A stretch of 64,000 nt of DNA from Symbiodinium natans (Eukaryota; Sar; Dinophyceae; Suessiales; Symbiodiniaceae), in assembly GCA_905221605.1 (NCBI GenBank), contig CAJNDS010002065.1, positions 442,501-506,500 on the forward strand, in the 5' to 3' direction. The notes beneath the pieces were generated by a model that saw only the letters and a list, made by a program, of their open reading frames with translations, was not told the DNA's origin and made no database searches. The position numbers and the translations under genes were made by a program. Below are positions 20,471-32,012 of this stretch, one piece after another; within the stretch, counting starts at the first letter, position 1, and each line of letters opens with the position of its first letter.

Positions 20471-22379
20471 CCCCAAACCCTAAACCCTAAACCCTAAACC
20501 CTAAACCCTAAACCCTAAACCCTAAACCCTAAACCCTAAACCCTAAGCCCTAACGCAGAAGTTTAAGGTTGAGGGAGGTCGATGACAGAAAGGCTCTGGG
20601 CGTTGAGTTTTTTTGTGTTTCTCAAAGGCCACCTTCTTTTCCAGCGTCTGTGGTGCAAAGCCCTTTGAGTGAGAAGACTCGAGGCCTTGGTCCCCCTGAA
20701 ACCCTGAAACCCTAAACCCTAAACCCTAAACCCTAAACCCTAAACCCTAAACCCCTAAGCCCTAAACCCTAAACCCTAAACCCTAAACCCTAAACCCTAA
20801 ACCCTAAACCCAGACTCGAGGCCTTGGTCCGAAGGTCGGACACACGGGAGAGCCAGAGGCATTCAGATCGAGAGCTTGCGTGCAGGCGTAGTGGATTTTT
20901 ATGGTTTAGATATAGAGACATAGTATTATATAGGATTCCCCTTAATGGACTTTCATGTATGGTTTATATATATATATATAGATACATAGTATTTTATAGG
21001 ATTCCCCTTAAAGGACTTTCATTCCGAAAATTCTTTATTGAGGTAGATGAATGGGATATGTTCTGAGTACCCGCCAAGGGCCAAACCATGAACCCTCCAT
21101 CCTGGGGCTTTCGGAGCTTGCCGATAGGGTATTTGGGTTTAGGGTTTAGGGTTTAGGGTTTAGGGTTTAGGGTTTAGGGTTTAGGAGATTCTCGTTTAGG
21201 GTACACATGAGAACCGTATACCTACAGGGGTCGACTCAATTGATCATGGTATTCCCTTATGGTCCCTTCATGGTTATACTATAATGACCCCCCAAAACCG
21301 TATTCTAATTGGCAAGGCTCCTCAACCCTAACCCTAAACCCTAAACCCCCCAAACCCTAAACCCTAAACCCTAAACCCTAAACCCTAAACCCTAAACCCT
21401 AAACCCTAAACCCTAAACCCTAAACCCTAAACCCTAAACCCTAAACCCTAAACCCTAAACCCTAAACCCTAAACCCCAGTCTAATTGTGAAGGCCCGGAA
21501 AAAAGTTTTTGCCCACAAATAGATGCCCCTTGTTTGCCTTGTCCTGACATGAGGGTCCGCTGCTCCGCGACACCCGTGTCCTCTTTCGGCTCAGGCTTTC
21601 TTGGCAGTAAAGCGGCACCCCTAATGTACCCCCCGCCCCAAAAAAAAGAAAAAGAGGCTGTAATCCTGAAAGCCGAAACCCTAAACCCTAAACCCTAAAC
21701 CCGAAGCCCTAAACCCTCAACCCTAAACCCTAAACCCTATACCCCATACCCGAAACCCTAAACCCACTCGTGCCATGGCTCTGCGCCGGAACTCTTTGGC
21801 CCTGGGTGAGGAGCTCCAGCGCGAGCGCCAGGTCGAGGTGGGGCCGGCAGCGCTTTTTGTTGCCACTTGTTTAGGGCGTAGGGCTTAGAGTTTAGGGTTT
21901 AGGGTTTAGGGTTCAGGGTTTAGGGTTTAGGGTTTAGGGTTTAGGGCTTAGGGCTTAGGGCTTCGGGCTTCGGGCTTAGGGCTTAGGGGCTTCGGGCTTA
22001 GGGCTCAGAACCTAGGGTTTAAGGCTTAGGGTTGCATCTAAACCCTCAACCCTAAACCTTAAACCCTCAACCCCAAAAACTTAGCATGAGCTTCTGCAAG
22101 TGGAAAGTCATGTCACCTGGACGGACCTGATGAAGATGGCCTCCTGAGCATTGGCACTGGAATCGAAGCCTCAGCAGTCGAGCCTGGAATGTGCAGTGAC
22201 TCCCTAAGGGAATCACCGCAGGTTGCCCGTTCTTTTTGTGCATGCAGCATGCAACACGTAGGGCATGGAATAGGCTGGAGCCACCGCAGCCCAATTAAAT
22301 CATGGATGTGCAGCAGCTTGAAACAGTGTAGCTAAGGGTGAGCCTTGCAGATTTCGGGCAGCTCTGACCTTAAACTCTA
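20471..22379. repeat. CCCTAAA/TTTAGGG arrays with a local tandem duplication
   Basis: CCCTAAA arrays at 20470-20548, 20700-20813 and 21345-21473; TTTAGGG at 21136-21185; a mixed TTTAGGG/CTTAGGG block at 21880-22030. 20899-21022 is a two-copy tandem duplication (about 60 bases each, sharing TATAGGATTCCCCTTAA and GGACTTTCAT). 22040-22370 is unique; a 75-codon - strand frame there (22067-22294) is unsupported. Confidence 0.65.
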
Positions 22380-24600
22380 AACTCTAAACTCTGTACCCTA
22401 AGCCCCAAGCCCCAAGCCCTAAGCCCTAAACCCTAAACCCTAAACCCTAAACCCTAAACCCTAAACCCTAAACCCTAAACCCTAAACCCTAAACCCTAAA
22501 CCCTAAACCTCAAGCCCTAAACCCTAAACCCCCTCAGTTGCATAAGCATCGGCTGCTGGACCTTTATCTAAACTCTAAGACACACACACACAACCTATTG
22601 GGGTACTAAAGGGGCTTATATGTGGGCGATAACGACACTTACAATGGATTACTAAGTACCCTGTGAACCTTCAAGTAGGTGGGCCCTTGGGACACCATGC
22701 ATCCCCCCTTTTTTCAGAGGGTGTTAAAGGCCCTAAGACCCCTAAGACCCCCAAGACCCCTAAGACCCCTAAGACCCCTAAGACCCCTAAGATGTAAGAA
22801 ATTTAAGACCCCTAAGACCCCTAAGACCCCTAAGACCCCTAAGACCCCTAAGACCCCTAAGACCCCTAAGACCCCTAAGACCCCTAAGACACCTAAACCC
22901 CACACCTCAAACCCCAAGCCCCAAGCCCCAAGCCCCAAGCCCTAAGCCCTAAGCCCTAAACCCTAAACCCTAAACCCTAAGTAAACCCTAAACCCTAAAC
23001 CTCAAGCCCTAAACCCTAAACCCCCTCAGTTGCATAAGCATCGGCTGCTGGACCTTTATCTAAACTCTAAGACACACACACACACAACCTATTGGGGTAC
23101 TAAAGGGGCTTATATGTGGGCGATAACGACACTTACAATGGATTACTAAGTACCCTGAACCTTCAAGTAGGTGGGCCCCTGGGACAGCTTGCATCCCCCC
23201 TTTTTTCAGAGGGTTTTAAAGGCCCTAAGACCCCTAAGACCCCTAAGGCCCCTAAGACCCCTAAGACCCCTAAGACCCCTAAGGCCCCTAAGACCCCTAA
23301 GACCCCTAAGACCCCTAAGACCCCTAAGACCCCTAAGACCCCTAAGACCCCTAAGACCCCTAAGACCCCTAAGACCCCTAAGACCCCTAAACCCCACACC
23401 CCAAACCCTAAACCCTAAACCCTAAACCCTAAACCTCAAACCCTAAACCCTAAACCCTAAACCCTAAACCCTAAACCCTAAACCCTAAACCCTAAACCCT
23501 AAACCCTAAACCCTAAACCTCAAACCCTAAACCCTAAACCCTAAACCCTAAACCCTAAACCCTAAACCCTAAACCTCAAGCCCTAAACCCTAAACCCTCT
23601 CAGTTGCATAAGCATCGGCTGCTGGACCTTTATCCTAAACTCTAAGACACACACACACACACACAACCTGTTGGGGGTACTAAAGGGGCTTATATGTGGG
23701 CTATAACGACACTTACAATGGATTACTAAGTACCCTGAATCTCCAAGTAGGTGGGCCCCTTTGGGACAGCTTGCATCCCCCCTTTTTGCAGAGGGTTTTA
23801 AAGGCCCTAAGACCCCTAAGACCCCTAAGACCCCTAAGACCCCTAAGACCCCTAAGACCACTAAGACCCCTAAGACCCCTAAGACCCCTAAGACCCCTAA
23901 GACCCCTAAGACCCCTAAGACCCCTAAACCCCACACCTCAAACCCCAAGCCCCAAGCCCTAAACCCTAAATCCCAAACCTCAAACCCCAAACCCCAAACC
24001 CTAAACCTCAAACCCTAAACCCTAAACCCTAAACCCTAAACCCTAAACCCTAAACCCTAAACCCTAAACCTCAAACCCTAAACCCTAAACCCTAAACCCT
24101 AAACCCTAAACCCTAAACCCTAAACCTCAAGCCCTAAACCCTAAACCCTCTCAGTTGCATAAGCATCGGCTGCTGGACCTTTATCCTAAACTCTAAGACA
24201 CACACACACACACACAACCTGTTGGGGGTACTAAAGGGGCTTATATGTGGGCTATAACGACACTTACAATGGATTACTAAGTACCCTGAATCTCCAAGTA
24301 GGTGGGCCCCTTTGGGACAGCTTGCATCCCCCCTTTTTTCAGAGGGTTTTAAAGGCCCTAAGACCCCTAAGACCCCTAAGACCCCTAGACCCCTAAGACC
24401 CCTAAGGCCCCTAAGATCTAAGAAATTTAAGACCGCTACCCCTAAGACCCCTAAGACCCCTAAGGCCCCTAAACCCCAAACCCCAAACCCCAAGCCCCAA
24501 GCCCTAAACCCTAAACCCTAAGTAAACCCTAAACCCTAAGCCCTAAGCCCTAAACCCTAAACCCTAAACCCTAAACCCTAAACCCTAAACTCTAAACCCT
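22380..24600. repeat. four-unit segmental tandem array with CCCCTAAGA minisatellite
   Basis: Units start at about 22535, 23027, 23601 and 24152 with CAGTTGCATAAGCATCGGC. Each unit has an AC dinucleotide run, half of the CTACTTGG MITE family (GGGGCTTATATGTGGGC... to AAGTACCCTGAA), GGTGGGCCC, a 9-base CCCCTAAGA minisatellite and a CCCTAAA/CCCTCAA array. Unit lengths are about 492, 574 and 551. Frames of Pro-Lys-Thr, Arg-Pro-Leu or Gly-Val-Leu repeats are translations of the minisatellite and are not genes. Confidence 0.9.
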
Positions 24601-24628
24601 AAACCTAAACAAGGGTGCAACCTTGCAG

Positions 24629-24766
24629 GAATCCTCGCCAGCACCAAGCGGATCACTCGTTGCGCCAAGACCAAGCCGATCACTCATCTGGGTGGCCTGG
24701 AGTTTGTTTAGGGCTTAGGGTTTAGGGTTTAGGGTTTAGGGTTAGCTTGGTGTTTCTAAGCCCTGA
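24629..24766 (+). CDS. candidate last two exons around a repeat-only intron
   Basis: Exon 24629-24705 (acceptor CCTTGCAG; frame ILASTKRITRCAKTKPITHL) ends at GTTTAGGG. The proposed intron 24706-24745 is TTTAGGG-type repeat ending GGGTTAG. A short exon (LGVSKP, stop TGA 24764-24766) continues in phase. A 40-base intron is very short, so a read-through stop inside the repeat is the alternative. Confidence 0.3.
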
Positions 24767-25213
24767 ACCCTAAACCGTAAACCCTAAACCCCAAAGCCTA
24801 AACGCGCTACCCAACATTGGGGTACCCTTTCGGGTGGCTTAGTTTTTAGGGTTGGGGTTTAGGGCTTAGGTTTAGGGTTTAGGGTTCCTGTGGCAATGTT
24901 TTGATGTGTCAGGGGTACCCAGAGCAGGTCTTCCCTTTTTTAAATAAGGGGTTTAGGTTCCCTTAGAAGCCCCTTTAAACCCAAGAGGGCATTTTTTTGT
25001 GTGTTTTTTTCATTCCTAGCTTTAGGGTTTAGGGTTTAGGATTAGGCTTTAGGGTTTAGGGTTTAGGGTTTAGGGTTTCAGGGTTCCTCTTGGGTCTAGC
25101 CCTAAACCCGAAACCCTGAACCCTAAGCCCTGAACCCTAAACCCGAGGATGACTCTCGTCCCGCTAGCGATTCCGGATTTTTGCAAAAACACCCTAACCC
25201 TAAACCCTAAACC

Positions 25214-25245
<32 letters not shown>

Positions 25246-25360
25246 ACCCTGAAATCTGAACCCTGAACCCTGAACCCTGAACCCTGAACCCTGAACCCTG
25301 AACCCTGAACCCTGAACCCTGAACCCTGAACCCTGAACCCTGAACCCTGAACCCTGAACC

Positions 25361-25399
<39 letters not shown>

Positions 25400-25575
25400 A
25401 CCCTGAACCCTGAACCCTGAACCCTGAACCCTGAACCCTCAACCCTCAACCCTCAACCCTCAACCCTAAACCCTCAACCCTCAACCCTCAACCCTAAAGC
25501 CTAAAGCCTAAACCCTAAACCCTAAACCCTAAACCCTAAACCCTAAACCCTAAACCCTAAACCCTAAACCCTAAG
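24767..25575. repeat. mixed arrays with CCCTCAA and CCCTGAA blocks
   Basis: TTTAGGG-type blocks at 24845-24880 and 25020-25085. Then blocks each nearly pure for one variant: CCCTCAA (25209-25245), CCCTGAA (25255-25360), CCCTCAA (25360-25400), CCCTGAA (25400-25437), CCCTCAA (25437-25490) and CCCTAAA (25505-25573). No coding signal. Confidence 0.85.
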
Positions 25576-25673
25576 ACAAAATCCCCGTGAAAACCGAGGG
25601 CGGGAAGCCTGAAGCTCGCCCGTGCAAGGTTGCGACTGTCAAAGAAAGCTGGGCGTACTTGGAATGTTCAAGG
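25576..25673 (+). CDS. candidate internal exon, Lys-rich
   Basis: CCCTAAG acceptor from the last array unit, 32 open codons from 25578 (KIPVKTEGGKPEARPCKVAT, continuing KESWAYLECSR) and a GTTTAGGG donor that starts the next array. It reads like ordinary protein. Product unknown. Confidence 0.4.
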
Positions 25674-25718
25674 GTTTAGGGTTTAGGGTTTAGGGCTTAG
25701 GGTGTAGGGCTTAGGGTT

Positions 25719-26030
25719 GTGAGGCTTCGTCGTGGAACACAAGTCGACACACGACTTGGCTTATGCAGCTGGTTGGCAACTTGTTTCGAGTTCGTTTCCC
25801 ACTACCAACCCATCGTTCTTGTTGACGCGGCTGCGTGTCACTTGGCACGACCTGTAATCCGCGAAACGCGATTGCAACGGCTGTACCTCTTGCCAGTACC
25901 CGCGGGACTGGCCCTCAGTCCTTCAACCCCTGGACGTGTGGGCATTCACCCAGTACAAACGTTGTCTGGAGAATGCAGCCCGTGAGCAGCGGACATGCGC
26001 TGGCCAGCATTCCATGTCAACTGAGATGTG
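25719..26030 (+). pseudogene. fragment of a DDE-type transposase gene, frameshifted
   Basis: Frame from 25719 contains PIVLVDAAACHLARPVIRE and LYLLPVPAGL. The +1 frame continues with SVLQPLDVWAFTQYKRCLEN and AAREQRTC. The pattern 'DxA..H' then 'LP.PAGLT..LQPLDV..F..FK' is typical of the C-terminal catalytic part of DDE endonucleases of the pogo/Tc1 kind. The indel lies near 25905-25925. Both ends run into TTTAGGG repeats, so it is a fragment with its amino part missing. Confidence 0.55.
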
Positions 26031-26574
26031 GTTTAGGGTTTAGGGTTTAGGGTTTAGGGTTTACGGTTTAGGGTTTAGGGTTTAGGGTTTCTGTTTCCGA
26101 AGATTCTGTTTCCGAAGATTTCTGGGTGAACGGCCCTTTCTGGAAGGCCTTCTCCTTGGTGGGCTTGGCCATGTCACACGAGCAGACCTTGCACACAAGA
26201 ACCTTCAAGCGCACTTACCAAACGGGAGGCCTAGTCTCGGTAGTTGTAAGTAGGGCTAGGAGTAAGGTAGCTATTCTTACGAAACCTAAACCCTAAACCC
26301 TAAACCCTAGACCCTACTTAGGGTGCTTGTAGCCCTACGCATAGCTACCCATGAAACCTCCAAGTAGGGCCCCGGGGGGCACCGGAAAGGTGCAAAGCAA
26401 GGAAGAATGTGCAAGCGATCTCGGAAGGGTTTAGGGTTTAGGGTTTAGGGTTTAGGGTTTAGAGTTTAGGGCTAAGGGTTTAGGCCTAGACCCTTAGCCC
26501 TAAACCTAAACCCTAAACCCTAAACCCTAAACCCTAAACCCTAAACCCTAAACCCCAAACGCTTCTTTTGGAAG
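26031..26574. repeat. TTTAGGG and CCCTAAA arrays around a unique island
   Basis: TTTAGGG at 26032-26090, unique 26091-26283, short CCCTAAA, unique 26310-26425 (contains CCTCCAAGTAGGGC, the end of a MITE family), TTTAGGG 26428-26485, CCCTAAA 26510-26560. No gene recognised. Confidence 0.6.
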
Positions 26575-26668
26575 TTGTGGGCTTTTCCGAGCCTCTGGAG
26601 GTCCCAGAGACGCCGAGTCCCCGGCGCGACTCGGTAACCCGGCCGCAACCTTCAGACCCCCATACAGG
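26575..26668 (+). CDS. candidate internal exon, Pro/Glu-rich
   Basis: CTTTTGGAAG acceptor, open frame (VVGFSEPLEVPETPSPRRDS, continuing to PSDPHT) and a GTTTAGGG donor that begins a pure repeat block. CCCTAAA lies on the left and TTTAGGG on the right. Confidence 0.38.
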
Positions 26669-28066
26669 GTTTAGGGTTTAGGGTTTAGGGTTTGGGGTTT
26701 GGGGTTTGGGGTTTGGGGTTTGGGGTTTGGGGTGCCTTCAGACCCCGGCTAGGACTGCTGGGACCCAGAGTAGGCCCTTATTCTTAAGGGCTTAGCTTCC
26801 GATTTTTCTTCAGCCCCTTTGTTCATGTTCCTAGGCTACTCTTTGGCCAGGTTATACTTGCAGAAATGGGGGGGGGGGGGGGGGTAGGGTTTAGGGTTTA
26901 GGGTTTAGGGTTTAGGGTTTAGGGCTTAGGGTTTAGGGTTTAGGGTTTAGGGTCTAGGGTCTAGGGTTTAGGGCCTATTAAGGTCTGTTGGTATAAGGGG
27001 GAACCTCCCAAGAAATATTCCCTACTTCCTGGCTTTTGGAAGCTCAGGTCTGTGCCGAAAAACCATAGCCCACAATGCAGGAAGATCTTCCTGTAAACCC
27101 TAAACCCTAAACCCTAAACCCTAAACCCTAAACCCTAAACCCTAAACCCTAAACCCTCAACCCTGTTTTCCGCAATGCTCAACCAAGCCGCATGCCCTCA
27201 AAGCCCTCTTCATCCCCAGCCGCCTGACCCTAAACGTTTAGGGTTTAGGGGTTTAGGGTTTAGGGTTTAGGGTTTAGGATTTCGGGTTTAGGGTTGAGGG
27301 TTTTGAGTCCGGGAACCACAAGGGCCTTGTCAACGTCAGCCACGGGCGCTTAGGGATTAGGGCTCTCGAGGTGTGGGGGTTTCGGGGTTAGGGGCTTAGG
27401 GTCCAGGGCTTAGGGTTAGGGTTTAGGGTTTAGGGTTTAGGGTTTAGGGTTTGGGGTTTGGGGTTTGGGGTTTAGGGTTCAGGGGTCCAGGGCTTAGGGT
27501 TCAGGGTTCCGGGATGACTGCCATGACTCTAGTTGTCGTGGCCCCTCAGTCTAACACCCCGACCACGGACGGTTACTGTATGCGCGGGACATCCTAATCG
27601 TCGAAAGGCTGAAGGCTGGGCAAGTTCGTGTTGTGGCTCAGGGGTTCAGGGTTCAGGGTTCAGGGCTCAGGATTTAGGGTTTAATTAGGGTTTAAGGTTT
27701 AGGGTTTAGGGTTAGGGTTTAGGGTTTAGGGTTTAGGGTTTAGGGTTTAGGGTCTCTAATTCCTAAATCCTCAACCCTACCATTCAAATGGGTTATGGCC
27801 TTCGGCCAGGTGCCCGTGCTGCATCCCACCGAGACAAGCCTGCTCGACTCTGGGGCCGCACGGAGGGCTTTGGGGGGGGTTTAGGGTTTAGGGTTTAGGG
27901 TTTAGGGTTTAGGGTTTAGGGTTTGGGGCTTAGGGGTAATGAGTTCAGGGTTTAGGATTCGGGTTTAGGGTTTAAAGGGTTCAAGGGTTCAAGGGTTCAG
28001 GGGTAAAAGGGTTTAGGGTTTAGGATTTGGGTTTAGGCAAGTTTTGGGCCTTGAGCCACTCCTCAG
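26669..28066. repeat. TTTAGGG/TTTGGGG arrays, islands and a MITE half
   Basis: Arrays: TTTAGGG to TTTGGGG (26669-26732), TTTAGGG (26887-26970), CCCTAAA (27095-27165), TTTAGGG (27238-27285, 27415-27470, 27665-27750, 27880-27930). G run at 26869-26884. A right half of the GGGATGTTCCCC MITE lies at 26972-27010. Islands at 27170-27235 (open frame MLNQAACPQSPLHPQPPD) and 27500-27640 are not firmly coding. Confidence 0.6.
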
Positions 28067-28189
28067 ATGCTGGCCGACATCATCGCCCTCTACGAGACCA
28101 ACCATGCCAACGACGCGAAGACCCACGACAAAGAGCAGAGCATCACAGGCCGGGACATCAAGACCGTTGAGAACTTCTCGCTTTGTTGA
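28067..28189 (+). CDS. candidate exon or small ORF, 40 aa
   Basis: A CTCCTCAG acceptor directly precedes ATG. 40 codons follow (includes LADIIALYETNHANDAKTHD and KEQSITGRDIKTVENF) to TGA 28187-28189. The hydrophilic, helix-prone texture is unlike chance frames. Longer - strand frames (28013-28314) are its shadows. No family recognised. Confidence 0.42.
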   Translation: MLADIIALYETNHANDAKTHDKEQSITGRDIKTVENFSLC

Positions 28190-28870
28190 AAAGCAGAAGA
28201 ACGACCGATAGAATGCCATGAGCACCAGGGAGCAGGACAAAGTTCATCACAGTCACCATCGCCTACAGTGAGAAAACGTGGACACTGTTGCAGAATTGAC
28301 GTGTGCCGAGACAATCAATGAGCTCAAGGGAAGACGCTAAAGCCCTCATCCGCATTGAGGTGAACCAGCAGGGTGTTATCAATGGACGGAAGCACATCTT
28401 TTGGCCTTGCACCGTGGTTCAGGGCCTGTTCTTGGTGGTTCAAGGCCAGTCCTTCATGGTTCAAGGCAAGTTTTTCCCTACCTTCGGTGTGGAGTTGCTA
28501 GATTTTAAACTCAACTCTTCTCCTCGCCCGGTCTACCGCTAGAGACCCCCTGGAGTGCCCAACCCCACAGACCCTCGAGACTCCCTGGAGTGCGTAATCA
28601 GAGACTCCCTGGATTGCCCAACCCCACAGACTCCCTAGAGTGCCCAACCCCCAGAGACTCCTGGGGTGCCCTGCCCCAGAGTCTTATTTGCGCTCTTTCC
28701 TTTTACCGAGGAGCAACGTGGGGATGTTCGAAGTAAGTTTTGTTTTGTTTTGTTTTTGGCTTTGAACCGTGGTTAAAGGCCAGCTTGTGCCCTTGAACCA
28801 ATTCTTCGTGGTTCAAGGCAAGGTCGAGGGCAAGGCAAGTGCGTTGAGTGTTGTACCAGGGTACTCGCAA
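28190..28870. repeat. unique segment with TGGTTCAAGGC and CTCCCTGGAGTGCC repeats
   Basis: TGGTTCAAGGCC-like motifs recur at 28410-28480 and 28765-28825. 28540-28690 holds about four copies of a 30-35 base unit containing AGACTCCCTGGAGTGCCCAA. An 80-codon frame (28303-28542) starts at GTG and crosses the first repeat set. I do not call it. Confidence 0.55.
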
Positions 28871-29424
28871 GTCTGAGGCTTAGGGTTTAGGGTTAAGGGT
28901 TAAGGGTTTAGGGTTTAGGGTTTAGGAAAGCTAAGACAGCAAGGGTTAAGTCTTGGTTAATGTTCGAGGGTGGGGAGGGGATAGGCTGGCTAAGGCCCAC
29001 AGGTGACTTGGATTTCAAAGGTAGAGCCTAAATTACAGGGCATGAGCAATGAGCAACTTGAAGCCGTAGAACTTTGTTGTATGATTGAAGTAATACTTTC
29101 TATACTCGTTCTATTTTTGGGATTCTCTGAGTGGGTGGGTGTTCTATCAGAGCCGTAAATATAGCTTTATGTTAGCGCTGCTCGATGCAGAGCTGCTGAG
29201 CCCTAAACCCTAAACCCTAAACCCTAAACCCTAAACCCTAAACCCTAAACCCTAAGCCCTAAGCCCTAAACCCTAAACCCTAAACCCTAAGCCCTAAACC
29301 CTAAACCCTAAACCCTAAACCCTAAACCCTAAACCCTAAACCCTAAACCCTAAACCCTAAACCCTAAACCCTAAACCCTTAGCGCCCTTAGAGCTCTTAA
29401 GTTCCCAACTCCCGACGCGCCAAG
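28871..29424. repeat. short TTTAGGG block, unique spacer, CCCTAAA array
   Basis: TTTAGGG variants at 28880-28925, unique 28926-29200 without a clear frame, then CCCTAAA with CCCTAAG variants at 29203-29380 leading into the first exon of the coiled-coil gene model. Confidence 0.65.
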
Positions 29425-29500
29425 GTCCAGGTCGCCATGCCCGCAGTCAACTGGGACTGCCTGCTCAAGTTCCGGGTGCCTTCTGCATGGTTCGTTGGGG
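29425..29500 (+). CDS. coiled-coil gene model, exon a
   Basis: CGCGCCAAG acceptor (or CCAG six bases later), frame VQVAMPAVNWDCLLKFRVPS, ending one base into a codon before GTTTAGGG. Phase 1 fits the next exon at 30978. It is the first exon I could assign; the true 5' end is unknown. The flanks are a CCCTAAA array (left) and a TTTAGGG array (right). Confidence 0.42.
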
Positions 29501-30977
29501 GTTTAGGGTTTAGGGTTTAGGGTTTAGGGTTTTGCAAATAGGATTGAGGGTTTAGGGCATGTTTAGGGTCTAAGGGTTTAGGAAGTTTAGGGTTTCGGGT
29601 TTCGGTTTAGGGTTGAGGGTGTCTGTCGCATACCTTGTGGTTTTCTGGAGTTTCAGGGTTTAGGGTTTAGGAAGCTTAGGGTTAAGGGTTTAGGGCTTCG
29701 GGTAGGTTTTAGGATTTAGGGCTTGAGGGTTTAGGACGTGCTGGAGGCTTAGAGACTAGGGCCGCGCCATACCCTGAACTCCCAACCCATGAACACCTAG
29801 CCAAGAGACTCCAGAATAACTCGGACTCAGAGTATCCCGCTTACTCCCCCTTGTTTTTAAGGGTTTCGGGTTTAGGTTTAGGGCTGCTAGGACCCAACCC
29901 AGAGTAGGCCCTTAAACGCTTCTTCTGTCGGACAATGGCGGCCCTTCTTAAACCCTAAGTCTCAACCCGAAACCCTAAACCCCAAACCCTAAACCCTAAA
30001 CCCGAAACCCTAAACCCTGAGCCCTAAACCCTAAACTCTAAACCCTAAACCTCAGTTGGCTTCCCAAGCCCCCATAAAACTCCGCCACACAACAGGTGAA
30101 GCCAGGGGAGCAGCTGGAGCAGGCAAGGGCTTGTGGATTTGGAACATAGGGTTTCGGGTTTAGGGTTTAGGGTTTGGGGTTTAGGGTTTAGGGTTTAGGG
30201 TTCCGAAAACAGGGGTACCCCTTTAAAACCCCATACTAATAATCCTCTTCAGGAACGCCCCCCCCCTCCAAAAAAAGGCACCACTATTTCGGAAGCCCGC
30301 AAAGTTCAGGTGGGTTAAGGGCTTAAGGGTTCAAGGGTTCAAGGTTTCAAGGGTTTAAGGGTTTAAGGCTTTAAGGGTTTGAGGGCTTCAGGGTTTAAGG
30401 GTTTAAGGCTTAAGGGTCTAAGGGCGCAAGGTTTAGGGTTTAAGGACTTACGGGCTTTTAGGGTTTAGGGTTTAGGCTTTAGGGGTTAGGGTTTAGGGTT
30501 TAGGGTTTAGGGTTTAGGGTTTAGGGTTTGGGGTTTAGGGTTTAGGGGCGCGCAGAGGATGTGCAAGGATTGAGGATCTTGAGCCCTCCTCGAGCGCAAC
30601 ATGCAATCCCCGCAGTCGAAGGGTTTAGGGTTTAGGGTTTAGGGGGTTTAAGGGTAGTTAGTTGCATGGTCCCTCAATATGGTTCCTGAAGTAACTTTTT
30701 TAAGGGGTTCTGCAGTGTGGGCCCTGGGGTTTTATGGGGTGTATAGGTTAAGGGGCATAGAAGGGGCTCCCTGTTAAGGGCCCATGTCACTACCCTGAGG
30801 CCCCAGTTCTACCCCCTAACGCTAAAGCCCTCAACCCTAAACCGTAAAGGCGGGGGGGGGGGGGGGGGGTGTGTGAATAACATGGGGCCTTGGGCCATAA
30901 ACCCTAGACCCTAAACCCTAAACCCTAAACCCTAAACCCTAAACCCTAAACCCTAAACCCTAAACCCTAAACCCTAG
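29501..30977. repeat. proposed intron filled with telomere-type repeats
   Basis: TTTAGGG-rich at 29501-29535 and scattered to 29700; CCCTAAA at 29975-30050; TTTAGGG at 30150-30200, 30310-30545 and 30620-30650; CCCTAAA at 30898-30975. The TTTAGGG start and CCCTAAA end would be complementary in a transcript. An internal island (30083-30120, SATQQVKPGEQLEQ) could be an extra exon. Confidence 0.5.
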
Positions 30978-31063
30978 GGGAAGAACCTTGTGAAGAGGTT
31001 CAGGAGGGCGTGGCCGAGTCTGTGGATTCCCTCATCGAAAAGCTGTGGGCCTTGGCCTCAGGG
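30978..31063 (+). CDS. coiled-coil gene model, exon b
   Basis: CCCTAG|GG acceptor, entered in phase 1. The frame reads EEPCEEVQEGVAESVDSLIE, then KLWALASG, to a GTTGAGGG donor in phase 0. It is acidic and helix-prone. The next exon in the model is at 33061. Confidence 0.45.
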
Positions 31064-32012
31064 GTTGAGGGTTTAGACTTGTTAGGGTTTAGGGTTTCGC
31101 ATGTGGTGTTTAGGTTTTAGGGTTTAGGGTTTAGGGTTGAAGGTAAGAAACGCAGTCTTACCCTATTCCCTTCCACAATCCTGGGCCCCGCAGGTTTTTC
31201 CGCTGTTCGCTCCCAGCGTCCATCACATCTAGATCTAGGGGGGGGCGCTGTGGCGTCCATATTCTTTGTTTGTTGTTGGGAGGGGGGGGGGGGGGATTGC
31301 CTGAAAATCTCCATGAAGAAGCGACAGGTTAGTGGAAGATCTGGGCATCGAAAATCTGCGGATGGCTTTCGGCCAAAGAGAAGTTGCATGGTTTAGGGTT
31401 TAGGGTTTAGGGAATTTGGCCCCTTACTTTCTGTTAAAGGCTTCTGAGGTGTGGGCCCTTGGAGGCTTTTCTAGGGTATGCCGAGAGAGAGTATATGAGG
31501 GCTCCCCAATTTATATAGCATGTTCAGGGACAGGTGAGAGGTGTGTCCATGGGAGGCTTCGGGTTTAGGGTCTAGGGTTTTGGGTTTAGGGTTCAGGGTT
31601 TAGGGTTTAATGCTACAGGGTTTAGGGTTTAGGGTTTAGGGAGGCTTGCGTCTCTTCCTTGGAGGCCCCTTAGGTGCCTTCCCAGAACTTTCTGTCAGTC
31701 CCTACACACCAAACCCCAAACCCCAACCCTAGACTACTGAACCTAAACCCTAAACCCTAAACCCTAAACCCTAAACCCTAAACCCTAAACCCTAAACCCT
31801 AAACCCTAAACCCTAAACCCTAAACCCTAAACCCTAAATCCTAAATCCTAAACCCAAACCCTAAGCCCTAAGCCCTAAACCCTAAACCCTAACCCCTAAA
31901 ACTAAACCCTAACCCTAAACCCTCTCTTACTATGTTTTTCTTAAAACCCTAATGGGCTTCGTCGGCATGTTGTTTTTTTCTGGGCCCTAAACCCTGACAC
32001 TCTTCGTCGGGT
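31064..32012. repeat. proposed intron, first part
   Basis: TTTAGGG blocks at 31082-31137, 31390-31410 and 31600-31640; a G run near 31278-31294; CCCTAAA at 31745-31850 with CCCTAAG variants. A 90-codon - strand frame (31117-31389) spans unique sequence plus repeat and has no independent support. Confidence 0.5.

Noticed and set aside
22679-24521. Overlapping frames of about 60-140 codons with Pro-Lys-Thr, Arg-Pro-Leu or Gly-Val-Leu repeats
   Set aside because: They are direct translations of the CCCCTAAGA minisatellite on both strands, with no independent coding signal.
28303-28542. 80-codon frame from GTG
   Set aside because: No ATG or splice signal, and it crosses TGGTTCAAGGC repeats; retained only as part of a repeat region.
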